Assembly: GCA_031276725.1 (NCBI GenBank)
Contig: JAISMM010000007.1
Span: 1 to 39,880, forward strand
Reading direction: 5' to 3'
Origin: Clostridiales bacterium
GTDB lineage: Bacteria > Bacillota > Clostridia > Christensenellales > Pumilibacteraceae
DNA: 39,880 bases
This document shows positions 31,947 to 39,421 of the stretch, in pieces. Below the pieces are notes generated by a model, which saw only the letters and a list, made by a program, of their open reading frames with translations, made no database searches and was not told the origin of the DNA. Each line of letters opens with the position of its first letter. Positions within the stretch are counted from its first letter, which is position 1. Position numbers and translations under genes: made by a program.

Positions 31947-34808
31947 TTAATTGCCGTCGCGCTCGTCGAAAAGCGACATAACGCTAAGATTTTTGTAGCG
32001 GGCAAGGTTATAGGCGAACGGAACGTTGAGCAGCTTAATAAAATCGTGATTCGGCGAGCGGTAATTATCGACCTTATCGGAGAAATATTTTAGACTTGAC
32101 GGAATATTCCGATCGGCGTATTTTGCAAAGAGCATTTTTTGGAGCGCAAAGTGAAAAAGCTCAAAATAAGAGGTCATCGGCACGTCCGTTCCGGCTAAAA
32201 ATTCGCCGATTATCGCGGGTATGCGGTGCGGCACGCCTAAATGGGCTACTATGTTACGGTATTGCCGGACAAGACACGCGGGTTCGAGTTCAAGCTCCTT
32301 CATTCGCGCGACGTTATCCGACAAAATATCGAACCACCTTTTTGTGTAGCGGCGCTTTTTTCGCTGTAAGCGTATGTATTCGAACAGCGTTTGTTTGTCG
32401 GTCTTTTTGTCGTCGGGAATGCCGAAGGTCGCGGCGTCAAGTTTTAGGTAGTATTCGGTAACGGCATAGTGAGCCTTCAATTTGTCGTCCTTGTCAAAAA
32501 GCTCGACATCCGCGCCTATTCTGTTTTTAAGCAGGATACTATCGCGTTCAACGCATTGCCACGCTATAAAATACCGCGCGTTAGTCTTGACCATATTCTT
32601 TGTTAAAACGTAGAGTACCGTCAAATACAGCCCTACGAGCGCCTTTAATCTTTCGACGTTGCTCTTGTTGATTATGGCGTTGCGCTCGTTCAGCACGGTT
32701 TGGAACGAAAAGCCTTCCAGCTTTTTGGCAAGCTCCTTAATTTTTGTTTTTGTTTTTGTGTCCTCGTCTCCCGAAGCGATAACTCCCGCGTAATATCTGT
32801 CGATTTGTTCCTTTGGTAATTTTGACAGCACAAACTCGATAACCTTGATATTTTTTATGACCGCTTTGCAGGTTTTGGGGTTGGTATAGCGAATGACGTA
32901 CCAAAATCTGTTCGACTCTATTACGTTGTTCGCGATAAAATTCCTAAAAGGGTGCGCGTTCTTCTCTTTATTTTTGACCCAAAGGTTGTCCTCGAACCAG
33001 TCGTCGGGCAGCTCCGCGTCGATACCTAAAACGTCGATGGCGTCCTTATAGAGTTGGCGTTTAGCGTCGGCCATATCGGGCTTCATTTTTCCTACGCTGT
33101 GTATCAGCCTAAGCTCGTCTATAACCGGAATCAAATTTTCGGGGTTGAACATTTCGTATTTTTCCGCGAATTTCGCCCGCTCGCCCAAATCCGTCAGCGT
33201 TTGGCAAAACGACCGGATATTTTCAAAATACGAGATATAGCCGCTTAGAAGCTCGTTGATTTCCTTGCCTTCGAGGAAATTGCATACGTACGAGATCAAC
33301 AGCGAAAACGGACTTACCCCCGAGGGCTTGACCTTTACGTCGTCGATCCAATTCGGCGGAAACGCCGCGCCCGCGTACCTTCCGTTTTTTACATCGTTCT
33401 TAATCGAACGCGCGACGGCGTCGGGAATGCGTTCAAGCGTTTTGCCCAAGTCTTTCCACAATTGATCGGCGGCGGCGTTATATACGGCGTCCTTGTCCGC
33501 GTCGGTTTGCGCGAACCTTAACCGCGCTATAATGCCGTTCAGCGTGTCGGGGTTGTCGGAAAGCGTTTTGCCTATAATAAAGTCGGCGATATTATTGATT
33601 TTTTTGCGATAGGTGTCGTGGTCGGAGTCATATGCGGCGGCAAAATATTTTTTTAAGGCGAGCTCGCGTAATTTTGTAACGTTTATCCCGAGATTCTTGC
33701 CGTCCTTGCAAATGGCGTAACGGTAAAACTCCCGGCATACTTGCGGGCGCCGTTCGTCGCCAATATCGAGGAGCTTAAAAATAATGCTTAAATTCAACGA
33801 CGAATTTTCGACAAAATTCTTATTTATTCCGTCGATATGCGCCGCAAAATTATCCTCGAGCATTTGAAACAAGCCGACATCGTATTTATCCCGCAAGTTT
33901 TTTTTGATATCAAATAAATCCGCCTCGTATTTACCGTGTATCGCGAATTGGCGCGTAAACGACAGAATCCTTAAAACGTTATAGTTGTGTTCGAATATTT
34001 TGCGCGCTTGCGCGTCGTCCGGCTTGGCGTTTTTGCCGACCGGCTTTTTAAGCGACTTAAACGCGTCGCCGAAATAGCCGAAGTACGGAGCCATTTTTGC
34101 AAGCGCGTTATGAATGTCCTCGCTTTTTTTTACCCGCTTTTCGTTGCCGTTCCCCGCCTTTCTCTCTACATCATCGAGCGACTCGTTAGCGAAAACCGTT
34201 CCGATCAGGTCGTAAGGCTCGCCGTCCTCCTGCTCGACCCGTTGAAGATTGTTGACCGAATAAACGATGTCGTTGACGTACAGTCCGAAAATTTTGCGGA
34301 TATCCAAAATTTGGTGAGCTATTTGTATGCGAATATTATCGTTAGGGAAGGTTCTGCCGAAAAACTCGTTTTCTAACTCGTCCTTTACCCCCAGATAATC
34401 CTGACCCACCGCTCTTGCAGAAACGTTTGCGGGGTTAGGCGTAACGGCGGATAGCTCCCGTTTTGAAAAAGTTACCTCGGACTCGTTCGCCGCCGTCGTA
34501 AACATTTTGGTCGAATTCAGCTTAACGGCTTTGCCGTCCTTCGAGGCGCGATACGCTAAGCTTGCCGCGTTGCCCTTGCCGAACGAGGTAACGGCGACGT
34601 CGTCGTTTATGGCGATGGTGGATTTGACGCCGATTCTTTTTGCGCCGGTCTTTTTGCTTAACGCCCGTTCCTTAGCCGTCTTTTTGGGCTGTTCGGAATT
34701 GTCCGCTACGGGCGCGGGCGTAACCGTACTTTCGGGTTCCGCCGTTTTGATTTTCGCCGCCTTCGGTTTAACCATGACGACAATCTTCGCCTTTTTCTTG
34801 TTGCTCAT
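31947..34808 (-). CDS. cas13d: Type VI-D CRISPR effector Cas13d (RNA-guided RNase)
   Basis: A 953-residue single effector. Two HEPN RNase motifs R-x4-H are present: RQFAIH (R286-H291) and RNIVAH (R851-H856). There is no RuvC, HNH or zinc finger, so this is not Cas9 or Cas12. The region after residue 60 (GVKSTIAIN, TSFGKGNAA, LGVKDELENEFFGRTF) and the C-terminus (VPFAYNLARYKNLSVMSLFDE) resemble Cas13d proteins of Ruminococcus and Eubacterium. Size (about 930-970) and spacing of the HEPN motifs (565 residues) also fit. Cas13d processes its own pre-crRNA and cuts target RNA, with collateral RNA cleavage. Residues 1-60 are Lys/Ala/Pro-rich and probably disordered. RBS AAGGAG lies 9 bp before the ATG. 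It is first in the cas operon. Confidence 0.97.
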   Translation of the reverse strand: MSNKKKAKIVVMVKPKAAKIKTAEPESTVTPAPVADNSEQPKKTAKERALSKKTGAKRIGVKSTIAINDDVAVTSFGKGNAASLAYRASKDGKAVKLNSTKMFTTAANESEVTFSKRELSAVTPNPANVSARAVGQDYLGVKDELENEFFGRTFPNDNIRIQIAHQILDIRKIFGLYVNDIVYSVNNLQRVEQEDGEPYDLIGTVFANESLDDVERKAGNGNEKRVKKSEDIHNALAKMAPYFGYFGDAFKSLKKPVGKNAKPDDAQARKIFEHNYNVLRILSFTRQFAIHGKYEADLFDIKKNLRDKYDVGLFQMLEDNFAAHIDGINKNFVENSSLNLSIIFKLLDIGDERRPQVCREFYRYAICKDGKNLGINVTKLRELALKKYFAAAYDSDHDTYRKKINNIADFIIGKTLSDNPDTLNGIIARLRFAQTDADKDAVYNAAADQLWKDLGKTLERIPDAVARSIKNDVKNGRYAGAAFPPNWIDDVKVKPSGVSPFSLLISYVCNFLEGKEINELLSGYISYFENIRSFCQTLTDLGERAKFAEKYEMFNPENLIPVIDELRLIHSVGKMKPDMADAKRQLYKDAIDVLGIDAELPDDWFEDNLWVKNKEKNAHPFRNFIANNVIESNRFWYVIRYTNPKTCKAVIKNIKVIEFVLSKLPKEQIDRYYAGVIASGDEDTKTKTKIKELAKKLEGFSFQTVLNERNAIINKSNVERLKALVGLYLTVLYVLTKNMVKTNARYFIAWQCVERDSILLKNRIGADVELFDKDDKLKAHYAVTEYYLKLDAATFGIPDDKKTDKQTLFEYIRLQRKKRRYTKRWFDILSDNVARMKELELEPACLVRQYRNIVAHLGVPHRIPAIIGEFLAGTDVPMTSYFELFHFALQKMLFAKYADRNIPSSLKYFSDKVDNYRSPNHDFIKLLNVPFAYNLARYKNLSVMSLFDERDGN

Positions 34809-34864
34809 TTTGAATTTCTCCTTATGCCGTATTTTTTAGTCGCGATTTTGATATCGCTTTTTAT

Positions 34865-34893
34865 ATTATACTCTCTTAATCACCCGCCGTCAA
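34865..34893 (-). promoter_or_regulatory. cas13d-cas1-cas2 promoter
   Basis: On the minus strand TTGACG (34893-34888), a 17-bp spacer and TATAAT (34870-34865). The leader of about 50 nt contains a small hairpin (GCGAT/ATCGC, 34842-34857) and the RBS AAGGAG (34823-34818). Confidence 0.8.
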
Positions 34894-34967
34894 TAATAAT
34901 CGCATATAAAAACTATATAAATTGTTTTTTATCGGCTTTGCGGGCGTTAAAATTTTCCTTTTAAAAA

Positions 34968-35013
34968 TTACTTAAAGTAAGCTATTGACAAATTCCAACT
35001 TTTAGGTTATAAT
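34968..35013 (+). promoter_or_regulatory. Promoter of the Spo0A-C-like gene with adjacent palindrome
   Basis: TTGACA (34985-34990), a 17-bp spacer and TATAAT (35008-35013). A perfect palindrome TTACTT-A-AAGTAA (34968-34980) ends 4 bp before the -35 box and lies between this promoter and the divergent cas13d promoter. It is a candidate operator. Confidence 0.7.
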
Positions 35014-35037
35014 TATAAAGAGCGGGAGGGCAAAATA

Positions 35038-35442
35038 ATGATGGAAGACCTGATGAACAAACACGGCGAGTGGAAAGTCGGCGACGAGGAACACCGCCGC
35101 GCAGTCGTTTGGCTGAAAGGCGCGCTAAACTTGATCGGAATTTTTCCCGACAAGAGCGGGCATTTTCATATAGTGAACGCTGTGTTGCTGGGCCTTGAAG
35201 AATCGCCGTACGACAAGCAACAAAAGATTTACGAAAAGGTCGCGAAGCTCCACGAGCGCACGCAGGAAAGCGTAGGGCGCAACGTTCGCAACGCCATACG
35301 CTACGCGCACAACACGGGTAATCTGCACAAAGCCAACGAGCTGTTCAATACGGTTCTTGTTGACGACGACAATTACCCCACCGCTACGTCCCTTATACTG
35401 CTGCTTACACAGCACCTGCGTATGCATCTGGAAGGTTGTTGA
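35038..35442 (+). CDS. Stand-alone Spo0A C-terminal-like DNA-binding protein
   Basis: A 134-residue protein lacking a receiver domain. From about residue 25 it follows the Spo0A effector fold: LIGIFPDKSGHFHIVNAVL matches the GIPAHIKGYHFLREAI helix of Spo0A, and ERTQESVGRNVRNAIRYAHN matches the recognition region VERAIRHAIEVAW. The similarity is moderate but keeps the order and spacing of all helices. RBS GGGAGGG is 7 bp before the ATG (a second ATG follows at once). It is divergent from cas13d across a 229-bp gap, so it could regulate that locus, itself, or both; this is inference from position. There is no sporulation gene beside it. Confidence 0.75.
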   Translation: MMEDLMNKHGEWKVGDEEHRRAVVWLKGALNLIGIFPDKSGHFHIVNAVLLGLEESPYDKQQKIYEKVAKLHERTQESVGRNVRNAIRYAHNTGNLHKANELFNTVLVDDDNYPTATSLILLLTQHLRMHLEGC

Positions 35443-35481
35443 AGCTTGTTCCGGAATTTTTGGAGCGCGCGCGGCAATTAA

Positions 35482-35501
35482 CTTTTAGCCGCCGCTAAAA
35501 G
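35482..35501 (+). terminator. Hairpin after the Spo0A-C-like gene (weak terminator)
   Basis: CTTTTAGC-CGCC-GCTAAAAG is a perfect 8-bp stem, followed by CGTTTTGG, a weak T-run. The 35443-35845 gap also contains copy C of the 157-bp repeat and the perR promoter. Confidence 0.4.
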
Positions 35502-35603
35502 CGTTTTGGCGTTTGCCTTTTGCGCAAGCGACGGTTTTTGCGTGTTTGCGGAATTTTATTGTTTGAAAAACGGCGCGTTATAAAAAATTTTGCCGCGCCG
35601 TAG

Positions 35604-35760
35604 AAACCTCCGGATAAGTGGGGCGGTTTTAAGCCGGTGTATTTTTTTAGATAGAACTTGTCTTGCTTTTACAGGCAATAGCGGTGCCGTTGCCAAAAAA
35701 GAAGGCAATTTATAGCAAAAAAGACGAGCCTTAAAGCCGCCTAAGCTTGTCCGGAGGTTT
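35604..35760 (+). repeat. MITE-like 157-bp repeat, copy C
   Basis: Same orientation as copy A at 974-1130 and the same length. Its termini AAACCTCCGGA/TCCGGAGGTTT carry compensating changes relative to the AAAACTCCGGA ends of copy A, so pairing is kept. It lies 47 bp before the perR -35 box. Confidence 0.8.
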
Positions 35761-35806
35761 TTGTAAAAAAATTAGAAAAATTTTTTGAAAAACCGCGCTA
35801 AAATGC

Positions 35807-35855
35807 TTGACATACATACAAATTTATAGTAATATTATTATTGTAATGATTACAT
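35807..35855 (+). promoter_or_regulatory. perR promoter and Per-box-like operator
   Basis: TTGACA (35807-35812), a 17-bp spacer and TAATAT (35830-35835). The inverted repeat TTGTAAT-G-ATTACAT (35841-35855) covers the expected transcription start and the start codon. It resembles the Bacillus Per box TTATAAT-N-ATTATAA, which implies autorepression. Confidence 0.7.
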
Positions 35856-36280
35856 TATTCCAAAAACAAGCCGTCGGGGCTTTACGCGGGGCGGGGCTGC
35901 GCCCCTCGACGATCCGGGTTCGCGTGTTGGAGTATTTGGCCGGACACCGCACGCACCCTACCGCGGACGCCGTTTACAGCGCGTGCGCCGACGACCTGCC
36001 CACGCTGTCGCGCACCTCGGTGTACAACGCGCTGAACGCGTTGGAGAGCGCGGGGCTGGCGCGGCGGCTCAATATCGACGACGGCGAGGCGCGGTTCGAC
36101 GCCGAAACCCGCGAGCACGGGCATTTTAAGTGCCGCGTGTGCGGCAAGGTGTTCGACTTCGATACGGAGCCGCCCGCCCTTCCGGCCGACTTGGACGGCT
36201 TTAAGGCGGAAAAACGCGACGTGTTTGTATGGGGAGTATGTAATCATTGTGTTTCCCGCGAGGGAACAAAAAACTCCTAA
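35846..36280 (+). CDS. perR: Fur-family peroxide-sensing repressor PerR
   Basis: A 144-residue Fur-family regulator. A winged helix (about residues 10-80) with TRPS-like [14 protein letters not shown] and [17 protein letters not shown] is followed by the dimerisation domain. The sensing-site ligands are visible: HPTADAVY (His), [12 protein letters not shown] (Asp and two His), and the structural zinc pairs CRVC and CNHC. The Asp in the sensing site favours PerR over Fur. The start at 35846 is preferred over the in-frame ATG at 35807, which lies inside the -35 box. The operator overlaps the start codon. Downstream is reverse rubrerythrin, a known PerR target in clostridia. Confidence 0.85.
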   Translation: MITLFQKQAVGALRGAGLRPSTIRVRVLEYLAGHRTHPTADAVYSACADDLPTLSRTSVYNALNALESAGLARRLNIDDGEARFDAETREHGHFKCRVCGKVFDFDTEPPALPADLDGFKAEKRDVFVWGVCNHCVSREGTKNS

Positions 36281-36329
36281 TAGGAGTTCTAAAAAAACCA
36301 AAAAAATTATATTAACGGAGGTATCAATT

Positions 36330-36875
36330 ATGAAAAAGTTTGTTTGCAGCGTTTGCGGCTATGTGCACGAGGGCGACGACGCCCCGGACAGGTGTCCGCA
36401 ATGCAAAGCGCCCAAGGCGAAGTTTGCCGAGCGGAAGTCCGGCGTACTCGCGTGGGCGGACGAACACCGTATCGGCGTAGCAAGGGACGTCGATCCGGAG
36501 GTTTTGGAGGGGCTTCGCGCCAACTTTATGGGCGAATGCACCGAGGTGGGTATGTATCTTGCCATGAGCCGCCAGGCCGACCGCGAGGGCTTCCCGGAGG
36601 TGGCGGAGGCGTATAAGCGCATCGCTATCGAGGAAGCGGAACACGCGGCGAAGTTTGCCGAGCTTTTGGGCGAGGTCGTTTTTGCCGACACCAAAAAGAA
36701 CCTGCAACTGCGCGTAGAGGCCGAAAACGGCGCGACGGCCGGCAAAAAGGATTTGGCGACAAAGGCCAAGCAGCTCGGTTACGACGCCATTCACGACACG
36801 GTTCACGAAATGTGCAAGGACGAAGCCCGGCACGGTTGCGCTTTTGCCGGCTTGCTGAACAGGTACTTTAACTAA
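36330..36875 (+). CDS. Reverse rubrerythrin (NADH peroxidase)
   Basis: A 181-residue protein in which the rubredoxin domain is N-terminal (CSVCGY and CPQC, residues 6-23), followed by the ferritin-like diiron domain with [19 protein letters not shown] and [15 protein letters not shown] carrying the Glu/His ligands. This reversed order defines clostridial RevRbr, which reduces H2O2 and O2 in the cytosol at NADH expense. RBS CGGAGG lies a few bases before the ATG at 36330; an earlier in-frame ATG (36225) lies within perR and is rejected. It sits 49 bp after perR, so both are probably under PerR control. Confidence 0.9.
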   Translation: MKKFVCSVCGYVHEGDDAPDRCPQCKAPKAKFAERKSGVLAWADEHRIGVARDVDPEVLEGLRANFMGECTEVGMYLAMSRQADREGFPEVAEAYKRIAIEEAEHAAKFAELLGEVVFADTKKNLQLRVEAENGATAGKKDLATKAKQLGYDAIHDTVHEMCKDEARHGCAFAGLLNRYFN

Positions 36876-36930
36876 AAGTCTTTGAATAAGTTTAAGCGAA
36901 TTTAGGCCGGCGCGCTTATTCGGAATTTTC
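36876..36930. repeat. Short palindromic repeat, second copy
   Basis: Ends AAAGTCTTTGAATAAG and CTTATTCGGAATTTT with a GGCCGGCGCG centre. It is built like 4001-4052 and starts directly after the RevRbr stop codon. Confidence 0.5.
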
Positions 36931-36971
36931 GCCGGCGGTTCCGCTATGCTTTAACCGCGCGAAAAACCCGT

Positions 36972-37003
36972 AAAAACTCCGGAGCTTTCCGGAGTTTTTT
37001 TTT
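36972..37003. terminator. Bidirectional terminator with the repeat-family end sequence
   Basis: AAAAACTCCGGA-GCTT-TCCGGAGTTTTT, a perfect 12-bp stem, is followed by TTTT on the plus strand and by T-rich sequence on the minus strand. It separates RevRbr (plus) from the glycosyltransferase (minus). The arms are the same as the termini of the 157-bp repeat. Confidence 0.85.
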
Positions 37004-37024
37004 GCGCCGTATAAAACCGGCTTG

Positions 37025-38197
37025 TTACAAGCCGCTCATTACCGCGTCGGCGAAAAGGTCGGGGCCGGAGGGCGTTTGACCGAGGGAACGCTTCGGGATA
37101 TATTTTTCCGCCCGCTCGGGATCGGCCGCCCACGCGAGGGCGAGGCGGACGGCGCGGTCGATATTCGTTATTTTGAGGGCGCATTTGAGCTCGTCGGTGT
37201 AGCGGGCGGCTATCCATTTTTCGATGGGGGTGGCGCAAAAGGTGATTACGGACGGAACGCCCAGAGCCTCGGCCTCGGCAAGATTGCTCGCGCCGGACTT
37301 GCCCATATAGAGGTCGGCGGCGGCGGTGAGGACGGCCATTTTGTCGGTAAAGCCGTAGGGAGCGAACGTAATATTTTGCGGCGGGGTAAGCCCTTGGAAC
37401 CGTTTGTAAAGCGGCTCGTTTTTGCCGCAAACGGCTATGACGGTTAGCTTTTTGCCCGATTCGCCGCCGCGGTCGAACAGCTTATAAACCGTTTTTTCCA
37501 GCTTGCCCGCGCCGTACGCGCCGTCGCACAACAGAATCGTAAAATTATCCTCCGGAAGTCCCAGTTCGCGGCGATAGTACTCTTTTGATTCGGCGCAGTT
37601 CTTTATTTCGCCGCGCAAAAAGAACGGCACGTTCAAAAGCGGCGTAGCGGAAAACTGTTTTGACCCGCGCGCCTTTTCGCGCCCCGCGCGGCTACTTAAC
37701 GCTATCAAATCGGCGCGGGCGTCCCACTGCATACCGAGTACGGGGTCGGGGCAATAGGCGACCACCTTCGCGTTTATCATTCCGCGAGCACGCGCCTCGC
37801 ACGCGTACCAGAGCGTGGAAAAGTGCGTGTTGACAACAATGTCCGGCTTTAAATCCTTTAAGTATTCGAGCGACTTAGCAAGTCCGCGCTTGTAGATGAC
37901 CTTGTGCAAAAACCGTATGCTGTACGCCCCGCCGACAAGCCGCATCAACAAAAATTGCAGCGTTCCGCGAATCCTGTACTTGTTGTGCAGCTTGACCTCT
38001 TTTATAAGATCGTCCTCGATAAAGCGCATATCGGGATCGCCCGAGTCGCGGAAAAAGTTAACGGGGACTATTTCCGCCTTGTCGCCGTACCTTTGCGCGA
38101 ACGCGTCCATAGCCGCCCTAAGCGGCATAATATGACCCATTCCCGCCTCGACGAAGGCGAAAACGACGCGCGGTTTTTTTATCGGTTCGTTAGACAT
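37025..38197 (-). CDS. MGDG-synthase/MurG-like glycosyltransferase
   Basis: A 390-residue GT28-type transferase. The N-terminal half has the glycine-containing acceptor motif FVEAGMGHIMPLRAA and HFSTLWYA; the C-terminal half has the donor-site region KSGASNLAEAEALGVPSV. This matches the processive diacylglycerol glucosyl/galactosyltransferases and MGDG synthases, which make membrane glycolipids at the inner leaflet. It overlaps the UDP-galactopyranose mutase gene by 8 bp, so both are translated together. That pairing suggests a galactose (possibly galactofuranose) donor; UGM product use is inferred, not seen. Confidence 0.82.
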   Translation of the reverse strand: MSNEPIKKPRVVFAFVEAGMGHIMPLRAAMDAFAQRYGDKAEIVPVNFFRDSGDPDMRFIEDDLIKEVKLHNKYRIRGTLQFLLMRLVGGAYSIRFLHKVIYKRGLAKSLEYLKDLKPDIVVNTHFSTLWYACEARARGMINAKVVAYCPDPVLGMQWDARADLIALSSRAGREKARGSKQFSATPLLNVPFFLRGEIKNCAESKEYYRRELGLPEDNFTILLCDGAYGAGKLEKTVYKLFDRGGESGKKLTVIAVCGKNEPLYKRFQGLTPPQNITFAPYGFTDKMAVLTAAADLYMGKSGASNLAEAEALGVPSVITFCATPIEKWIAARYTDELKCALKITNIDRAVRLALAWAADPERAEKYIPKRSLGQTPSGPDLFADAVMSGL

Positions 38198-39317
38198 TTT
38201 TCCTTAACTCCCTGTCGCCCGCAATAAGCGCTTGCTCGATAATTTTATCCATATCCGAATACCTATACTGCCCAAGACGGCCGCCGAATATAACCTTATC
38301 CTCTTTTTGGGATAATTCGCGGTAGCGTTCGTAAAGCGCGGTGTTTTCATTATCGGGAACGGGGTAAAACGGCTCCGCTCCCTCGCCGTACTTTTGCGGA
38401 TACTCGTAGGTTATAACCGTTTTATCCGCGTCGGCGGCGCTGTTTTGCCGCTCCCAAGGCTCGAAGTGCTTATGCTCCACTATCCTTGTGTAGGGAACGG
38501 CGGCGGACGTGTAATTGACGACGGCGTTACCCTGAAAGTTGGGCGTTTTTAGCGTTTCGGTTTTGAACCTTAAACTGCGGTAAGCGAGCCTGCCGAGCGA
38601 AAAGCCGTAAAACTCGTCGATCCGCCCGGTGAACACTATCCTTTCGGCGCAGGAATAAAAGCGGGCGCGGTCGGAAAAGTAGTCGGTGTTGAGCCGAACC
38701 TCCGCGCCCTTTAAGAGCTTGTCGAAAATCCGCGAGTAGCCGCCCGTCGGGATTCCCTGATACCTGTCGTTAAAATAATTGTTGTCGTAGGTGAAGCGGA
38801 CGGGCAAGCGCTTTATTACGGACGGCGGCAAATTTTTGCAGTCCGTCCCCCATTGCTTTTCGGTATAGCCCTTTATGAGCTTTTCATAGACGTCGCGTCC
38901 CACAAGCATAAGCGCCTGCTCCTCTAAATTCGACGGCGCCGTTATATTCTCCTTTGCGATTTGCGCCTTTATAATTTCCTCGGCGGCTTTGGGCTCGCGC
39001 ACGCCCCACAGCCGCGAAAACGTGTTCATATTGAACGGCAGATTATACACCTCGCCGTTATAGACGGCGAGCGGCGAGTTGACAAAGTTATTAAACTCCG
39101 CGAGCTTATTCACGTAGTCCCATACGCGTTTAGAGGACGTGTGAAAAATATGCGGCCCGTAAACGTGCAACGTTATTCCGTCCCGGTCTTCCGTGCGGCA
39201 ATTGCCGCCCGCGTGCGGCCGCTTGTCTATGACCAATACTTTTTTGCCGGCTTTTACCGCCTCTGCCGCGAACACGGCGCCGTAAAACCCCGCCCCTACT
39301 ATTAAATAATCGTACAT
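38190..39317 (-). CDS. glf: UDP-galactopyranose mutase
   Basis: A 375-residue flavoenzyme that converts UDP-galactopyranose to UDP-galactofuranose. The FAD-binding start is LIVGAGFYGAVFA (about residues 5-17), then the family signatures GGNCRTE and YGPHIFHTS, the substrate-loop region YTEKQWGTD, and the C-terminal GGRLGQYRYSDMD. It is upstream of, and overlaps, the glycosyltransferase. No Shine-Dalgarno sequence is seen. The -10 box ends 9 bp before the ATG, giving a very short leader. Confidence 0.95.
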   Translation of the reverse strand: MYDYLIVGAGFYGAVFAAEAVKAGKKVLVIDKRPHAGGNCRTEDRDGITLHVYGPHIFHTSSKRVWDYVNKLAEFNNFVNSPLAVYNGEVYNLPFNMNTFSRLWGVREPKAAEEIIKAQIAKENITAPSNLEEQALMLVGRDVYEKLIKGYTEKQWGTDCKNLPPSVIKRLPVRFTYDNNYFNDRYQGIPTGGYSRIFDKLLKGAEVRLNTDYFSDRARFYSCAERIVFTGRIDEFYGFSLGRLAYRSLRFKTETLKTPNFQGNAVVNYTSAAVPYTRIVEHKHFEPWERQNSAADADKTVITYEYPQKYGEGAEPFYPVPDNENTALYERYRELSQKEDKVIFGGRLGQYRYSDMDKIIEQALIAGDRELRKNV

Positions 39318-39326
39318 AATGAACTA

Positions 39327-39355
39327 ATAATACAACAAAATCGCGATTATGTCAA
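39327..39355 (-). promoter_or_regulatory. glf promoter
   Basis: On the minus strand TTGACA (39355-39350), a 17-bp spacer and TATTAT (39332-39327), 9 bp before the glf ATG. Confidence 0.75.
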
Positions 39356-39421
39356 ATATTCCCGTACGGTTTTGACCGATTTAGCCGTAAATACTATGTA
39401 ATTTGGCGCAAAATGCGTAAT

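Noticed and set aside
31947-34808. Cas9 or Cas12 as the identity of the 953-residue effector
   Set aside because: No RuvC or HNH motif is visible. The two R-x4-H motifs, the size and the repeat stem-loop point to Cas13d, although cas1 is type II-like.
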